Shown here: in pieces, positions 1 to 7,939 of the stretch
How positions within the stretch are numbered: position 1 is the stretch's first letter
How the letters are laid out: each line of letters starts with the position of its first letter
Source: CAZVYS01 sp964630755
Lineage (GTDB): Bacteria; Patescibacteriota; Microgenomatia; UBA1400; CG1-02-47-37
Assembly (NCBI GenBank): GCA_964630755.1
Contig: CAZVYS010000006.1
Location: 1 to 40,819, forward strand
DNA: 40,819 nt
Direction of reading: 5' to 3'
The notes under the pieces: generated by a model
What the model was told of the DNA's origin: nothing
Databases searched by the model: none
What the model saw: only the letters and a program-made list of their open reading frames with translations
Made by a program: the position numbers and the translations under genes

Positions 1-36
1 AACAATTTGTAGGTATAATGGCTGATAAAACATACT

Positions 37-921
37 TTAGTTTTCTTCATAAAACTTGATTGTTTGTTTTAATCCAGTTTTTAACAAAGTAAAATCTTTT
101 GGCCGCCAACCCAGCTTATCAAGCTGCCAAGTCTTTTTATTAGCCATTACTGTTGAATTAGGTATCTCGCCTGGTCTCATCTTGACATAATTTAACTTGG
201 ATTCTGATTTAGTTAACTTTATGACTAATTTAGCTATTTGATTAACAGTTGTTTTTTCACCCATTCCAGCTTCAAAAATTTTAGTATAAACTCCATGATT
301 TTTCATTAAACTTCTAACTAGGATCTCAGCTAGATCTTTGACATAGATTAAGTCCATTATCTGCTTACCATCTCCATAAATGGTAATTGGTTGGTTGTCC
401 AAAGCTGGAATAATAAAATTTGGAATCATTTTTCTAACTGGTTTATCTTTTTGTCTTGGTCCATAAGCGTTTAAGCCCCTGACAATAGCAATTCTTGACT
501 TAAATTCTTTATTAAACATTAATGCAAATCTAGCTACAGTTGATTTTGTAATTGAATAAGGATTATTCATCCAATAGTTACCTACACCAATATAAACAGC
601 GGGAATTCGACAATCTCTAATTGACTCAAAAATATTTAATGATCCTAGAATATTGTTTTTAACCACTGGCTGGGGATGAGATATTGTTTCTTGGGTTCCA
701 AGCGTAGCAGCTAAATGAATAACTCCATCATGTTTTTTAACAATCTGTTGAATTAATTTGCGATTCTTTATATCTCCATGAATTACTTTGGCCTTGTTAT
801 ATTTTCTAGCTGTTTTTCTTTCCAAAACCGTAACTTTAACTCTTTTTTTAACTAAATTATCTACTACATGACTACCAATAAAACCTGACCCGCCCGTGAC
901 CAATACTTTGTTAATTTTCAT
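37..921 (-). CDS. NAD-dependent epimerase/dehydratase (extended SDR)
   Basis: A 294-residue extended short-chain dehydrogenase/reductase, probably acting on a nucleotide sugar in the cytoplasm. The sequence shows the Rossmann dinucleotide motif GGSGFIG at residues 10-16 and a YxxxK catalytic pair at Y122/K126 (YSITK). The segment before the Tyr (IGVGNYWMNNP) does not look like the usual SSSxVYG of UDP-galactose epimerases, so the substrate cannot be named. The C-terminal half has the family pattern of sugar-binding and GWRP-like end segments. The start overlaps the stop of the upstream GT4 gene by 4 bp, so the two form one minus-strand unit. Family is confident, reaction is not. Confidence 0.85.
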   Translation of the reverse strand: MKINKVLVTGGSGFIGSHVVDNLVKKRVKVTVLERKTARKYNKAKVIHGDIKNRKLIQQIVKKHDGVIHLAATLGTQETISHPQPVVKNNILGSLNIFESIRDCRIPAVYIGVGNYWMNNPYSITKSTVARFALMFNKEFKSRIAIVRGLNAYGPRQKDKPVRKMIPNFIIPALDNQPITIYGDGKQIMDLIYVKDLAEILVRSLMKNHGVYTKIFEAGMGEKTTVNQIAKLVIKLTKSESKLNYVKMRPGEIPNSTVMANKKTWQLDKLGWRPKDFTLLKTGLKQTIKFYEEN

Positions 922-2033
922 AGACTGATTTTACTATAGATATCTAAATAGTTCTCTGCCATTTTATTGTCAGAAAATTTTTTAGCTAACTCACGGCTCG
1001 TTTTTCCCATAGCGTTAGCTTTTTTTTTGCTCTTTAACACCCTGATTATTTCTTTGGCTATTTTTTGGCTATTTTTTGGCGGAACTAAAAAACCATTATT
1101 GCTCACTAATTCTGAATTGCCACCCACTTTAGTAGCCACCACTGGCAAACCACAAGCCATTGCCTCAAGTAAACTATTTGACATACTTTCAGATAAGCTC
1201 GGTAACACAAATAAACTAGCTTGCCGATATATTTCAGGCATCTCTTCATGACCAACTCTGCCTTTAAACCGAACTGATTTAGTCAACTTTAAAACTTTTA
1301 CCTTTTGTCTTATTTCTTTTTCTCTTTCGCCTTCGCCTGTTAAAACCAACTTTGCTTCAGGGATTTTTATAACAACATGCTTCATTGCTTTAATTAAATT
1401 CCAAACTCCTTTTCTATCCCCAAATCGACTAGTGCACAAAATAATTGGTTTAGCAACTTGTCTTTTTGCTGGATAAAATTGTTTTAAGTTCACTCCATTT
1501 CTTATAACTTTAATTTTTAACTTTGGAAAAGATTTTAAAGTTAACTTCTTTAAATACTGACTATTGGCATCAATTGATTGTGCTTTTTCATAAGCTACTT
1601 TTAATAAAGGTTTAATTAAGTTTAATAACTTATCAAATCTTGGCTCATAACCAGGTTGCTCACCACCTCTAAGCGAAACTATATACGGCTTACCAGAAAT
1701 AAAGGCAGGAATTCCCGCAGGAATACCTCCAAAAGCATGAATTAAGTCATTCTTGTCTTTATTTTTAATCACCCAAACAGTTGATTTAACTAAATAACTA
1801 ACTAAATTATAAAAACTTTGATGATGTAAGTTATTATTTTTTTTACCAACAATAAGTTTAGTTATGCTTATATATTCTGAGAACTTTTCAACTAGATATT
1901 AATCAGTTGAAGAAGTAACTAAATCTATTTTTAGGTTATTGTTTTTCTTATACTCAGTTATCAAATGCTTGCTTGCCACCCCAGTACCCCCTCCTAATGG
2001 GGGATATTCATAATTTATGATTAAAATCTTCAT
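918..2033 (-). pseudogene. GT4 glycosyltransferase interrupted by an in-frame TAA
   Basis: Read from ATG at 2033 this is a full-length GT4 (GT-B fold) glycosyltransferase of about 371 codons. It begins MKILIINYEYPPLGGG, a typical GT4 N-terminus with the glycine-rich donor loop, and reads to ...VTSSTD, where a TAA occurs at 1901-1899. The same frame then continues without further stops (YLVEKFSEYISI...) into the downstream reading frame, which would otherwise begin at a GTG at 1772 and give a 284-residue protein lacking the N-terminal subdomain. The C-terminal domain carries the E-x7-E motif (ESMSNSLLE) followed by AMACGLPVVATKVGG. A GT4 enzyme needs both subdomains, so the 284-residue product alone should be inactive. 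Either a real nonsense mutation or a one-base consensus error. It is first in a two-gene minus-strand unit. Confidence 0.8.
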
Positions 2034-2042
2034 GATCATCTA

Positions 2043-2048
2043 ATTCTA
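2043..2048 (-). promoter_or_regulatory. -10-like box for the minus-strand GT4 gene
   Basis: On the minus strand TAGAAT lies 9 nt before the ATG at 2033. The whole divergent gap is 37 bp, so any promoter for this gene must lie here or inside the neighbour. No convincing -35 is visible. The spacing would give a leaderless or nearly leaderless mRNA. Confidence 0.4.
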
Positions 2049-2054
2049 TCATGA

Positions 2055-2060
2055 TATAAT
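2055..2060 (+). promoter_or_regulatory. -10 box (TATAAT) for the plus-strand operon at 2071
   Basis: A consensus TATAAT ends 10 nt before the ATG at 2071. Transcription starting about 7 nt after the box would begin within a few bases of the start codon, and no Shine-Dalgarno sequence is present. The -35 region is weak. Confidence 0.5.
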
Positions 2061-2070
2061 TTTACTAATT

Positions 2071-2790
2071 ATGAACCAATATGATTTTAGTCTTGTTTTA
2101 GCCTGCTACAACGAATCAGAAATCTTTAAAACTTCAGTCAAAAAAATTATCCATGTTTTAGATCAAACTGATTACACTTATGAAATTATTTTCGTTGACG
2201 ATCATTCTCAAGACAATACTGCAAGTTTAATTAAAAAAGCGCTTAAAAAATATTCCCGGCATCATTTGAAAGCTTACTTTCATTCAAAAAACATGGGCAG
2301 AGGCCAAACTGTTATCGATGGATTTAATAAAGCTAAAGGTCAGATAGTAGGTTTTATAGATATTGATCTAGAAACTGGCGAATGGTACTTGCCAAAATTT
2401 ATTACTGAAATTGAACAAGGTGCCGATGTCGCCAGTGCTTGGCGCATTTATGATCTAACATTTTGGGGTCTACCAAGATGGATAGCCTCAAAAGGTTACG
2501 TAATGTTGCGAAAACTTTTATTAGGTTTGCCTTATCAGGATACTGAAGGCGGCTATAAGTTTTTTAAAAGAGCCAAATTATTGCCATTATTAAAAAAAGT
2601 AAAACACCAGGGATGGTTTTTTGATACTGAAATCATGGCTTTATCTTCTAAATCAAAACTAAAAGTTAAAGAAATTCCAGTAGCTTTTGTTCGAAACAAA
2701 CAAAAAACTTCCACAGTCAAGTTGCTGCCTGATTCAATCAAATATCTTAAAGACTTAATTAAATACTCAATTAAATTTAGATTTTTATGA
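2071..2790 (+). CDS. GT2 family glycosyltransferase (polyprenyl-phosphate sugar transferase type)
   Basis: A 239-residue GT-A glycosyltransferase of family 2. VDDHSQDNT at residues 42-50 is the nucleotide-binding segment, and DID at 97-99 is the metal-binding DxD. Length and layout resemble dolichol/undecaprenyl-phosphate mannosyl- or glucosyltransferases (DPM1/ALG5-like, without the C-terminal membrane helices of some members). These enzymes charge a polyprenyl phosphate with one sugar, which GT39-type membrane enzymes then use; a GT39 gene lies two genes downstream. It starts a four-gene plus-strand unit and its TGA overlaps the next ATG (ATGA). The donor sugar is not readable from the sequence. 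Confidence 0.88.
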   Translation: MNQYDFSLVLACYNESEIFKTSVKKIIHVLDQTDYTYEIIFVDDHSQDNTASLIKKALKKYSRHHLKAYFHSKNMGRGQTVIDGFNKAKGQIVGFIDIDLETGEWYLPKFITEIEQGADVASAWRIYDLTFWGLPRWIASKGYVMLRKLLLGLPYQDTEGGYKFFKRAKLLPLLKKVKHQGWFFDTEIMALSSKSKLKVKEIPVAFVRNKQKTSTVKLLPDSIKYLKDLIKYSIKFRFL

Positions 2791-3326
2791 AAATAATTAA
2801 ACAAATCGGATTTTCTAGAGTTATCAAATACTTAATCTATGGTCTTTGGGATTTTATTTTTAAACTTCTACCTTACTCCCCTTTGAGAGTTTGGTGGCTA
2901 AGGCTAGCTGGTGCTAGAATTGGCAAAAACTCAGTTATTGAAGCCATTGATTTTTTTAATCTTGATCGAACTGGCTTAGGTGGTTTAAAAATAGGCCAAG
3001 ATTGCTATCTAGGCTCAGGTGTTTTGCTTGATCTAGCCGGCAAAATTATTATTAGCAATCAAGTGACTATTTCCGCTCGAACCATCATTCTTTCTCATCA
3101 CTCAGTTGGTTTTTCAGACCACCCATTAATCAAGTATTATCCAAAAAAAGTTTTCACTACTAAACTTCAATCTGGCTGTGTTATTGGAGTAAATAGCGTC
3201 ATCTTGCCAGGCATTATCATTGGCAAACAATCTCTAGTTGCCGCAGGCGCTATCGTAAATCAATCTGTGCCATCAAATAAAATGGTTGCCGGCGTACCAG
3301 CTAAAGTTAAAAAAAGCATTCAATGA
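2787..3326 (+). CDS. Hexapeptide-repeat acyltransferase (left-handed beta-helix)
   Basis: A 179-residue protein with the imperfect hexapeptide pattern [LIV]GxxxxL of left-handed beta-helix acyltransferases (IGKNSVIEA, IGQDCYLGSGVLLD, IGVNSVILPGIIIG). It ends with the characteristic VAGVPAKVKKSI, as in maltose/serine/sugar O-acetyltransferases. The histidine-containing segment ILSHHSVGFSDH around residues 105-116 is in the place of the catalytic histidine. A likely role is acetyl-CoA-dependent O-acetylation of a sugar in the surface glycan, inferred from family and neighbours. It overlaps the preceding and following genes by 4 bp each, so translational coupling is likely. Confidence 0.88.
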   Translation: MKIIKQIGFSRVIKYLIYGLWDFIFKLLPYSPLRVWWLRLAGARIGKNSVIEAIDFFNLDRTGLGGLKIGQDCYLGSGVLLDLAGKIIISNQVTISARTIILSHHSVGFSDHPLIKYYPKKVFTTKLQSGCVIGVNSVILPGIIIGKQSLVAAGAIVNQSVPSNKMVAGVPAKVKKSIQ

Positions 3327-4825
3327 AAAGAAAAACCCTAATTTTATTAGGCTTAATAATCTCATTAGGCCTATTCTTCCGTTTGTTTCGCTTAACTGCT
3401 TTTTACCATTTCACCATGGATGAAGCATTAATTGCTTTTCGTGCTTTAGGTTTGTTTAAATATCATCGACCATTTTTAATCGGAGGTATCAGTCCACTTC
3501 AGGTTCACTTGCCTCCATATTTTTACTACCTAGCTAGTCTGTTATTATTACCTTTTAACTTTAATCCAATTGGTTGGGGAATTTGGGCTAGCTTACTGTT
3601 TGTTTTAACCACCCTATCTTTATATTACTTAACCAAAAAATTATTAAGTCAAAAAACTGCCATTATTGCCTGTTTTTTTAATGCAGTTCTTTTTACACCA
3701 GTTTTTTTTGATCGACATTTTTGGCCTTTATCTCTAAATCCCTTACTAACCATCACCAGCTTTCTTTTATTAACCAAACTTAATCAAAAAAGTATTTGGC
3801 CTTATTTTGGTTTAATTTTTACACTTTTACTAGCCTTTACTGCTGATCCGTCAAATATTCCTTTAATCTTAACGATAGTGTCATTTTTAATTATTAATCG
3901 AAAGAAAATCTCTTCTCAATTTTCTCTAACTGCCATCATTTCTGGCTTAGGTGTTTTTTTCACCCCATTAATCTTGTTTGATCTAAGGCATAACTGGCAA
4001 AACTTTTCCGGTATTGAAAAGTTATTTCAAATCACTTCTACTGCTCAATTTTCATTTGCTAATTTTATAAATGGCTTGCTGCTATTACCAACAAGCTTAG
4101 GTCGTTTTTGGTTTTCACCTCAAACCAACTTGGTTAGACTTTACTCTTATTGTATTCCTTACACCAATGCTCGTTTAAATCAGTTTCCCTTTTACCTAAC
4201 AATTCTAGCCATCTTGATACTAGCTTGGTTTTGGCTTAAGAGATTTAAAGCTCATCAAGCCGTTTTTAAGTCTGTTAAGCTTTTATTAGCCTTTTATTTA
4301 TTTGGTATCACTTTATTTAGTTTGCTAGGTTTTTCTATTTTTGATCACTACTTAACTGGGCTATTACCAATATTTGCTCTTATTACTGCCTGGGCTTTGT
4401 CTAGCTCGTTTTTGGTTCTAGTCGCTCCTGTTATCATCACTGCCCTGCTTTTAATTAATACATTTCAATTTTCAAAGGCTCACCATCCATATAGCTTAAA
4501 ACACAAAAACAACTTAATTAGCTGGTCTCAGAAGATTTTATTAGATCAACCATTTGCTTTAGACTCTATCAGTAAGTGCCATCAAGAAAATGGCTTAAGA
4601 TATTTATTTGAACTAACCGATAATCCGCCTAAGATTAGCTTTATGGATCCTAACTTTTTCTGGCTTTATCAAAAACCACCGGCTAAAACAATACCTGATA
4701 AAATTTTGTTAATCACTGATAAAAAACCAAATCTTAACCAGCCTATTATTAGCCAGCAAACTTTTGGCGCCATGACTGCTATAATTCTAGATAACTCCCA
4801 AAAAACTTATGAAATTAATTACTAA
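3323..4825 (+). CDS. GT39/PMT_2-type membrane glycosyltransferase
   Basis: A 500-residue, very hydrophobic protein with roughly ten predicted membrane helices. An Asp-Glu pair (D33-E34 in FTMDEALIAF) follows the first helix, where the GT-C glycosyltransferases of the PMT/ArnT class have their catalytic acidic residues in the first outer loop. A soluble C-terminal tail of about 110 residues follows. Members take sugar from a polyprenyl-phosphate carrier and add it to lipid, protein or glycan on the outer face of the membrane. The GT2 enzyme encoded at 2071 could supply such a carrier. The 17-bp overlap with the next gene fits one transcript. Acceptor unknown. Confidence 0.85.
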   Translation: MKRKTLILLGLIISLGLFFRLFRLTAFYHFTMDEALIAFRALGLFKYHRPFLIGGISPLQVHLPPYFYYLASLLLLPFNFNPIGWGIWASLLFVLTTLSLYYLTKKLLSQKTAIIACFFNAVLFTPVFFDRHFWPLSLNPLLTITSFLLLTKLNQKSIWPYFGLIFTLLLAFTADPSNIPLILTIVSFLIINRKKISSQFSLTAIISGLGVFFTPLILFDLRHNWQNFSGIEKLFQITSTAQFSFANFINGLLLLPTSLGRFWFSPQTNLVRLYSYCIPYTNARLNQFPFYLTILAILILAWFWLKRFKAHQAVFKSVKLLLAFYLFGITLFSLLGFSIFDHYLTGLLPIFALITAWALSSSFLVLVAPVIITALLLINTFQFSKAHHPYSLKHKNNLISWSQKILLDQPFALDSISKCHQENGLRYLFELTDNPPKISFMDPNFFWLYQKPPAKTIPDKILLITDKKPNLNQPIISQQTFGAMTAIILDNSQKTYEINY

Positions 4826-6494
4826 AATTTCAAAACTAAATTCATTTAAAAAACTCGCTCTCTTGTTGTTAACCCTCTTTAGTCTTTTGTTTTTAAGTTT
4901 TGGGATTTATAAAATAAGCTTAAAAAATGCTAAGCACCTGCCCGCTCCAGCTCGTCAATTACTTAGCCAAGCTAACTTTAAAACTAAAAAATCCATTGCT
5001 AATGTAGTAGATGCTTTTTCAGTTAAAACCTACTTTCACTCAGCCTATACCAAGAATTTAAAAGTCTTTAACTTATTAATGTCTTCAGATGACATTAATA
5101 ATATTAAAGCTGACCAAAAAAAAGCTTATGAGTTGGGCTTTCATCAAAAACAAACCGCCAGCAATCAACAAATTACCTTGACTTATAATCAAAACCAAAT
5201 TCCAGCCAGGATCAGCTATCATGGCGGGGGAGCTGATAATTTTCTTTATGACAAAATTGACTACAACTTAAAGCTTAAGGACAACCTCACCATTGACGAA
5301 ATTAGTAGTTTTAATCTTTTTAATCCTCAAACTCATCACTGGATAACTCCATTACTAGCCAACTCAGTTGCGCAGTTTCTAAAACTTCCTTTTAACCGTC
5401 AAGAGCCAGTAGTTTTAAAAATTAATAATAAAAATCAAGGCATCTACACTCTAGAGGAAAAAGTTAATCAGGCTTTTCTTGACAAACGAGGCTTATCTTC
5501 AGCAAAGTTAATTAAGCTCAAAGATGAAACAAGGCTTCAACATTATACAAACTCAATTGCTTTAGATGCCCATCATTTATCAGGTTTTGATTTTTCTATT
5601 GCTAATCTAGATGGCCTCGAGGATCCGATAACTCTTTATTACACTGATCAATTTTATAAAGCTATTCAAAGTCAAGATGTTGCTCAAATAATTAACTTTA
5701 TAGACCTTGATGCTTTTGCTCGTTATGAGGCTTATCGAGAGTTTTTAGGAATAGATCATGACGCTGCTGGCGACAATCAAATTTTTTATTTCTCTCCAAA
5801 AGTAAAAAAATTCTTTCCCATTGTTCGAAACGAAGGCAATTTGCTTAGAATTCAACTCGAGGGAGGAACCACAATAAAGTCATACAACAGCTACAATTCG
5901 CATCTAGCTGAACAATATGACTATCCAAGATTATTTTTAATCCTTCATCAAAATTCGGAGTTTAGGCAATTAAAATATAAATACTTATGGCAGTTGGTTT
6001 TTAACTATTCAAAGCTTAAAAATAATTTTCAAAATATATATAACCAATATGCCAATGATTATATTTATGACACCACTGATGAAGCTTCAGCTAGATATAA
6101 AAAAATCGTTATTAACGGGTTTTTAACTGCCATTGATAATAACTACAATTTAATTAAACAACAACTTGAGTTTAATCAGCTGGCGGTTAGTTTAGTCAAT
6201 CAACCTTCAATTGCATCGATTGAAATTATCCCTGACGCAGTTGTCCCGATTAAAATCACTCACTTTATACTCGAGTTTGAAAGTTTGTCACCAATTGACA
6301 TTGCTAATACTTTTAACCAACAGTTAATTTTAGCCAGCTACAGCCAGGACTATGACTTGCTTCCTACTGTTTTCAAGTATTCTGTAGATATTCCAGCTCC
6401 AGTCATTGGCGTTACGGTTAAGGCTTTAAATCAAACCACCAATCAACCAATTCAGTCAGTTCACACAGTCATTGCTAGTCAACCAAGTAATTAA
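4809..6494 (+). CDS. Membrane-anchored CotH-like (atypical kinase fold) protein
   Basis: A 561-residue protein with an N-terminal membrane anchor at about residues 17-36, the remainder probably outside the membrane. The body resembles the CotH kinase family: ARISYHGGG at 133-141 followed by a strand with alternating Lys (YNLKLK), a helix region LLANSVAQFLKLPF, the strand KINNKNQGIYTLEE at 204-217, and FIDLDAFARYEAYREFLG then HDAAGDNQIFYF at 317-328, matching the catalytic-loop HxD...N pattern. The segment where family members usually have a WDxD-like metal-binding motif instead reads VRNEGN (339-344), so catalytic competence is doubtful. The C-terminal ~90 residues look like a beta-sandwich add-on. 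It is last in its operon, 1 bp from a convergent gene. Identification is from motif order only. Confidence 0.65.
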   Translation: MKLITKISKLNSFKKLALLLLTLFSLLFLSFGIYKISLKNAKHLPAPARQLLSQANFKTKKSIANVVDAFSVKTYFHSAYTKNLKVFNLLMSSDDINNIKADQKKAYELGFHQKQTASNQQITLTYNQNQIPARISYHGGGADNFLYDKIDYNLKLKDNLTIDEISSFNLFNPQTHHWITPLLANSVAQFLKLPFNRQEPVVLKINNKNQGIYTLEEKVNQAFLDKRGLSSAKLIKLKDETRLQHYTNSIALDAHHLSGFDFSIANLDGLEDPITLYYTDQFYKAIQSQDVAQIINFIDLDAFARYEAYREFLGIDHDAAGDNQIFYFSPKVKKFFPIVRNEGNLLRIQLEGGTTIKSYNSYNSHLAEQYDYPRLFLILHQNSEFRQLKYKYLWQLVFNYSKLKNNFQNIYNQYANDYIYDTTDEASARYKKIVINGFLTAIDNNYNLIKQQLEFNQLAVSLVNQPSIASIEIIPDAVVPIKITHFILEFESLSPIDIANTFNQQLILASYSQDYDLLPTVFKYSVDIPAPVIGVTVKALNQTTNQPIQSVHTVIASQPSN

Positions 6495-6495
6495 A

Positions 6496-7206
6496 TTAAT
6501 ACCTTTTGGTTAAATAAAACCATCTAATTTTAATCAGGTCAGCTATTGATCGAAAAATATCTCTAAAAATTGATACCTTGGTCCGATCGTCATTTTTCCA
6601 TGTTACTGCCACATCAACTACTTTTAAATTGTTCTTTTTAGCTAAGAACAATATTTCAGCGTCATAGCCCCAGCCGTTGATATTTGATTTTTTAAACAAC
6701 TTTTTTCCAGCTTTAGATTTAAACAGTTTAAAACCACAAGTCACGTCTGAAACTGATAAGCCTAGCCATATTTTAGCCATATTAGTAAACTGTCTTCCTA
6801 GCCACTCTCTTAACTTAGATTGATGTTTCAAAACATTTGCCCCAATCACTTTTCTTGAACCAATCACTAGATCAGCCCCTTTCTGAATAAACGGATAAAA
6901 CAAACTAATCTCTGATAATGGAGTGGAAAAATCAACGTCAGTGAGTAATATTATTGGTTTAGTGGCTATCTTTACCCCTTGCTTTAAAGCATATCCTTTG
7001 CCTTGATTTTGTGAGTAAGAAACAATTTTAAAGCTTGTTTGTCTTAGTGCCTTTAAGGTTTCATCTGTTGAGCCATCGTTTACAAAAATAAACTGCCAGT
7101 CAGGATATTTCTCTTGGTGCTTTAAACATATCTTGATAGCGTGACCAATTCTTCGCTCTTCATTGTAAACCGGAATAACAATGCTCAGTTTTTTTGGAAA
7201 ACGCAT
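6496..7206 (-). CDS. GT2 glycosyltransferase, dolichyl/undecaprenyl-phosphate glucosyltransferase (ALG5)-like
   Basis: A 236-residue GT-A family 2 enzyme: IVIPVYNEERR at 9-19, VNDGSTDET at 42-50, and DVDFSTP at 90-96 giving the metal-binding DxD. The DVDFSTPL segment and the downstream VSDVTCGFKLF / WGYDAEIL pattern are typical of the ALG5/DPG synthase-like group that transfers glucose or another hexose to a polyprenyl phosphate. The start overlaps the end of the upstream methyltransferase by 22 bp. Its stop lies one base from the stop of the convergent CotH-like gene, leaving no room for a terminator between them. Confidence 0.87.
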   Translation of the reverse strand: MRFPKKLSIVIPVYNEERRIGHAIKICLKHQEKYPDWQFIFVNDGSTDETLKALRQTSFKIVSYSQNQGKGYALKQGVKIATKPIILLTDVDFSTPLSEISLFYPFIQKGADLVIGSRKVIGANVLKHQSKLREWLGRQFTNMAKIWLGLSVSDVTCGFKLFKSKAGKKLFKKSNINGWGYDAEILFLAKKNNLKVVDVAVTWKNDDRTKVSIFRDIFRSIADLIKIRWFYLTKRY

Positions 7207-7916
7207 ACTATGGACATGCCAAAAGGCAACTTAATTAACTTAATTAATAATCTTTCTATCTTACCAAAAAAATTTAAAATCGGGATCGAGATAAAAGGAA
7301 GAGGAGTAGTTTGAAAATCCGACACCTCTTGTTTTTTATTTTGAGACTTAAATAGTCGTACAAATATAGCCGGAAGCAGGAAAAAACTAGAATAAAAACT
7401 TAATAAAACCAACCTCAACTTAACTTGTCGACATAATTTTATTAAATCCCCCTTTGCGTAGCGTCTGAAATGGCCCAACATTTTGTCCCAATAACTATAT
7501 AACCATTGATGAGCTGGCACTGTAATTAAAATAATCCCTCCTGGCTTAACTACTCTTTTCATTTCAATAAGCAACTGTTTATCATTTTTAACATGCTCCA
7601 AAACATCTAAAGATATGACTAAATCGAAACTATTAGCATCAAATGGTAATCTACTATTTAAGTTATGATGTTTAATAGTTACTCCTCTTTTTTTTGCCCA
7701 CTTGACTGCTTCTAGCTCTCCATCAATTCCTGTTACTTTCCAGCCTTTTTGTTTTAGCTCAGACAATAGTTTAGCTGTACCAGCTCCTATGTCTACTACT
7801 GTTCCTATCTCAGTAGAATATTTGCTAACTAGTTGTAGAATCAATCTCCGTTTATGATTGTGCCACCAGTGATTGTTCTCTACCCAATACAGTTCTTGAT
7901 ACAAGTCTTGGCGCAT
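7185..7916 (-). CDS. Class I SAM-dependent methyltransferase
   Basis: A 243-residue Rossmann-fold methyltransferase. Motif I is VVDIGAGTAK at residues 40-49 (SAM binding), followed by the acidic VTGIDGE, the post-II segment FDLVISLDVLEHV, and VKPGGIILITVPAHQWLYS. The N-terminus (WVENNHWWHNHKRRLI) is the aromatic-rich lead-in common to this group of glycan-locus methyltransferases. A hydrophobic stretch in the C-terminal third (LLSFYSSFFLLPAIFV) suggests membrane association. It is first in a two-gene minus-strand unit with an ALG5-like GT2, and is divergently arranged 23 bp from the gene at 7940. Substrate unknown. Confidence 0.87.
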   Translation of the reverse strand: MRQDLYQELYWVENNHWWHNHKRRLILQLVSKYSTEIGTVVDIGAGTAKLLSELKQKGWKVTGIDGELEAVKWAKKRGVTIKHHNLNSRLPFDANSFDLVISLDVLEHVKNDKQLLIEMKRVVKPGGIILITVPAHQWLYSYWDKMLGHFRRYAKGDLIKLCRQVKLRLVLLSFYSSFFLLPAIFVRLFKSQNKKQEVSDFQTTPLPFISIPILNFFGKIERLLIKLIKLPFGMSIVCVFQKN

Positions 7917-7922
7917 CTTTTT

Positions 7923-7930
7923 AGTATAAT
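7923..7930. promoter_or_regulatory. Overlapping divergent -10 boxes
   Basis: The 23-bp gap between the two divergent genes contains TATAAT on the plus strand (7925-7930, 9 nt before the ATG at 7940) and TATACT on the minus strand (7928-7923, 6 nt before the ATG at 7916). The two boxes share four base pairs. Both spacings would place transcription starts at or next to the start codons. No Shine-Dalgarno is present on either side and no good -35 is seen. Confidence 0.55.
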
Positions 7931-7939
7931 GGTAAAGTT

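Noticed and set aside
14..19. TATAAT on the plus strand at the left edge
   Set aside because: No plus-strand gene follows; it lies beyond the 3' end of a minus-strand gene and AT-rich sequence yields such matches by chance. A gene left of the window might use it, but that cannot be judged.
967..1251. Plus-strand open frame of 94 codons inside the GT4 gene
   Set aside because: Opposite strand of a conserved glycosyltransferase domain, no RBS or promoter; a shadow frame.
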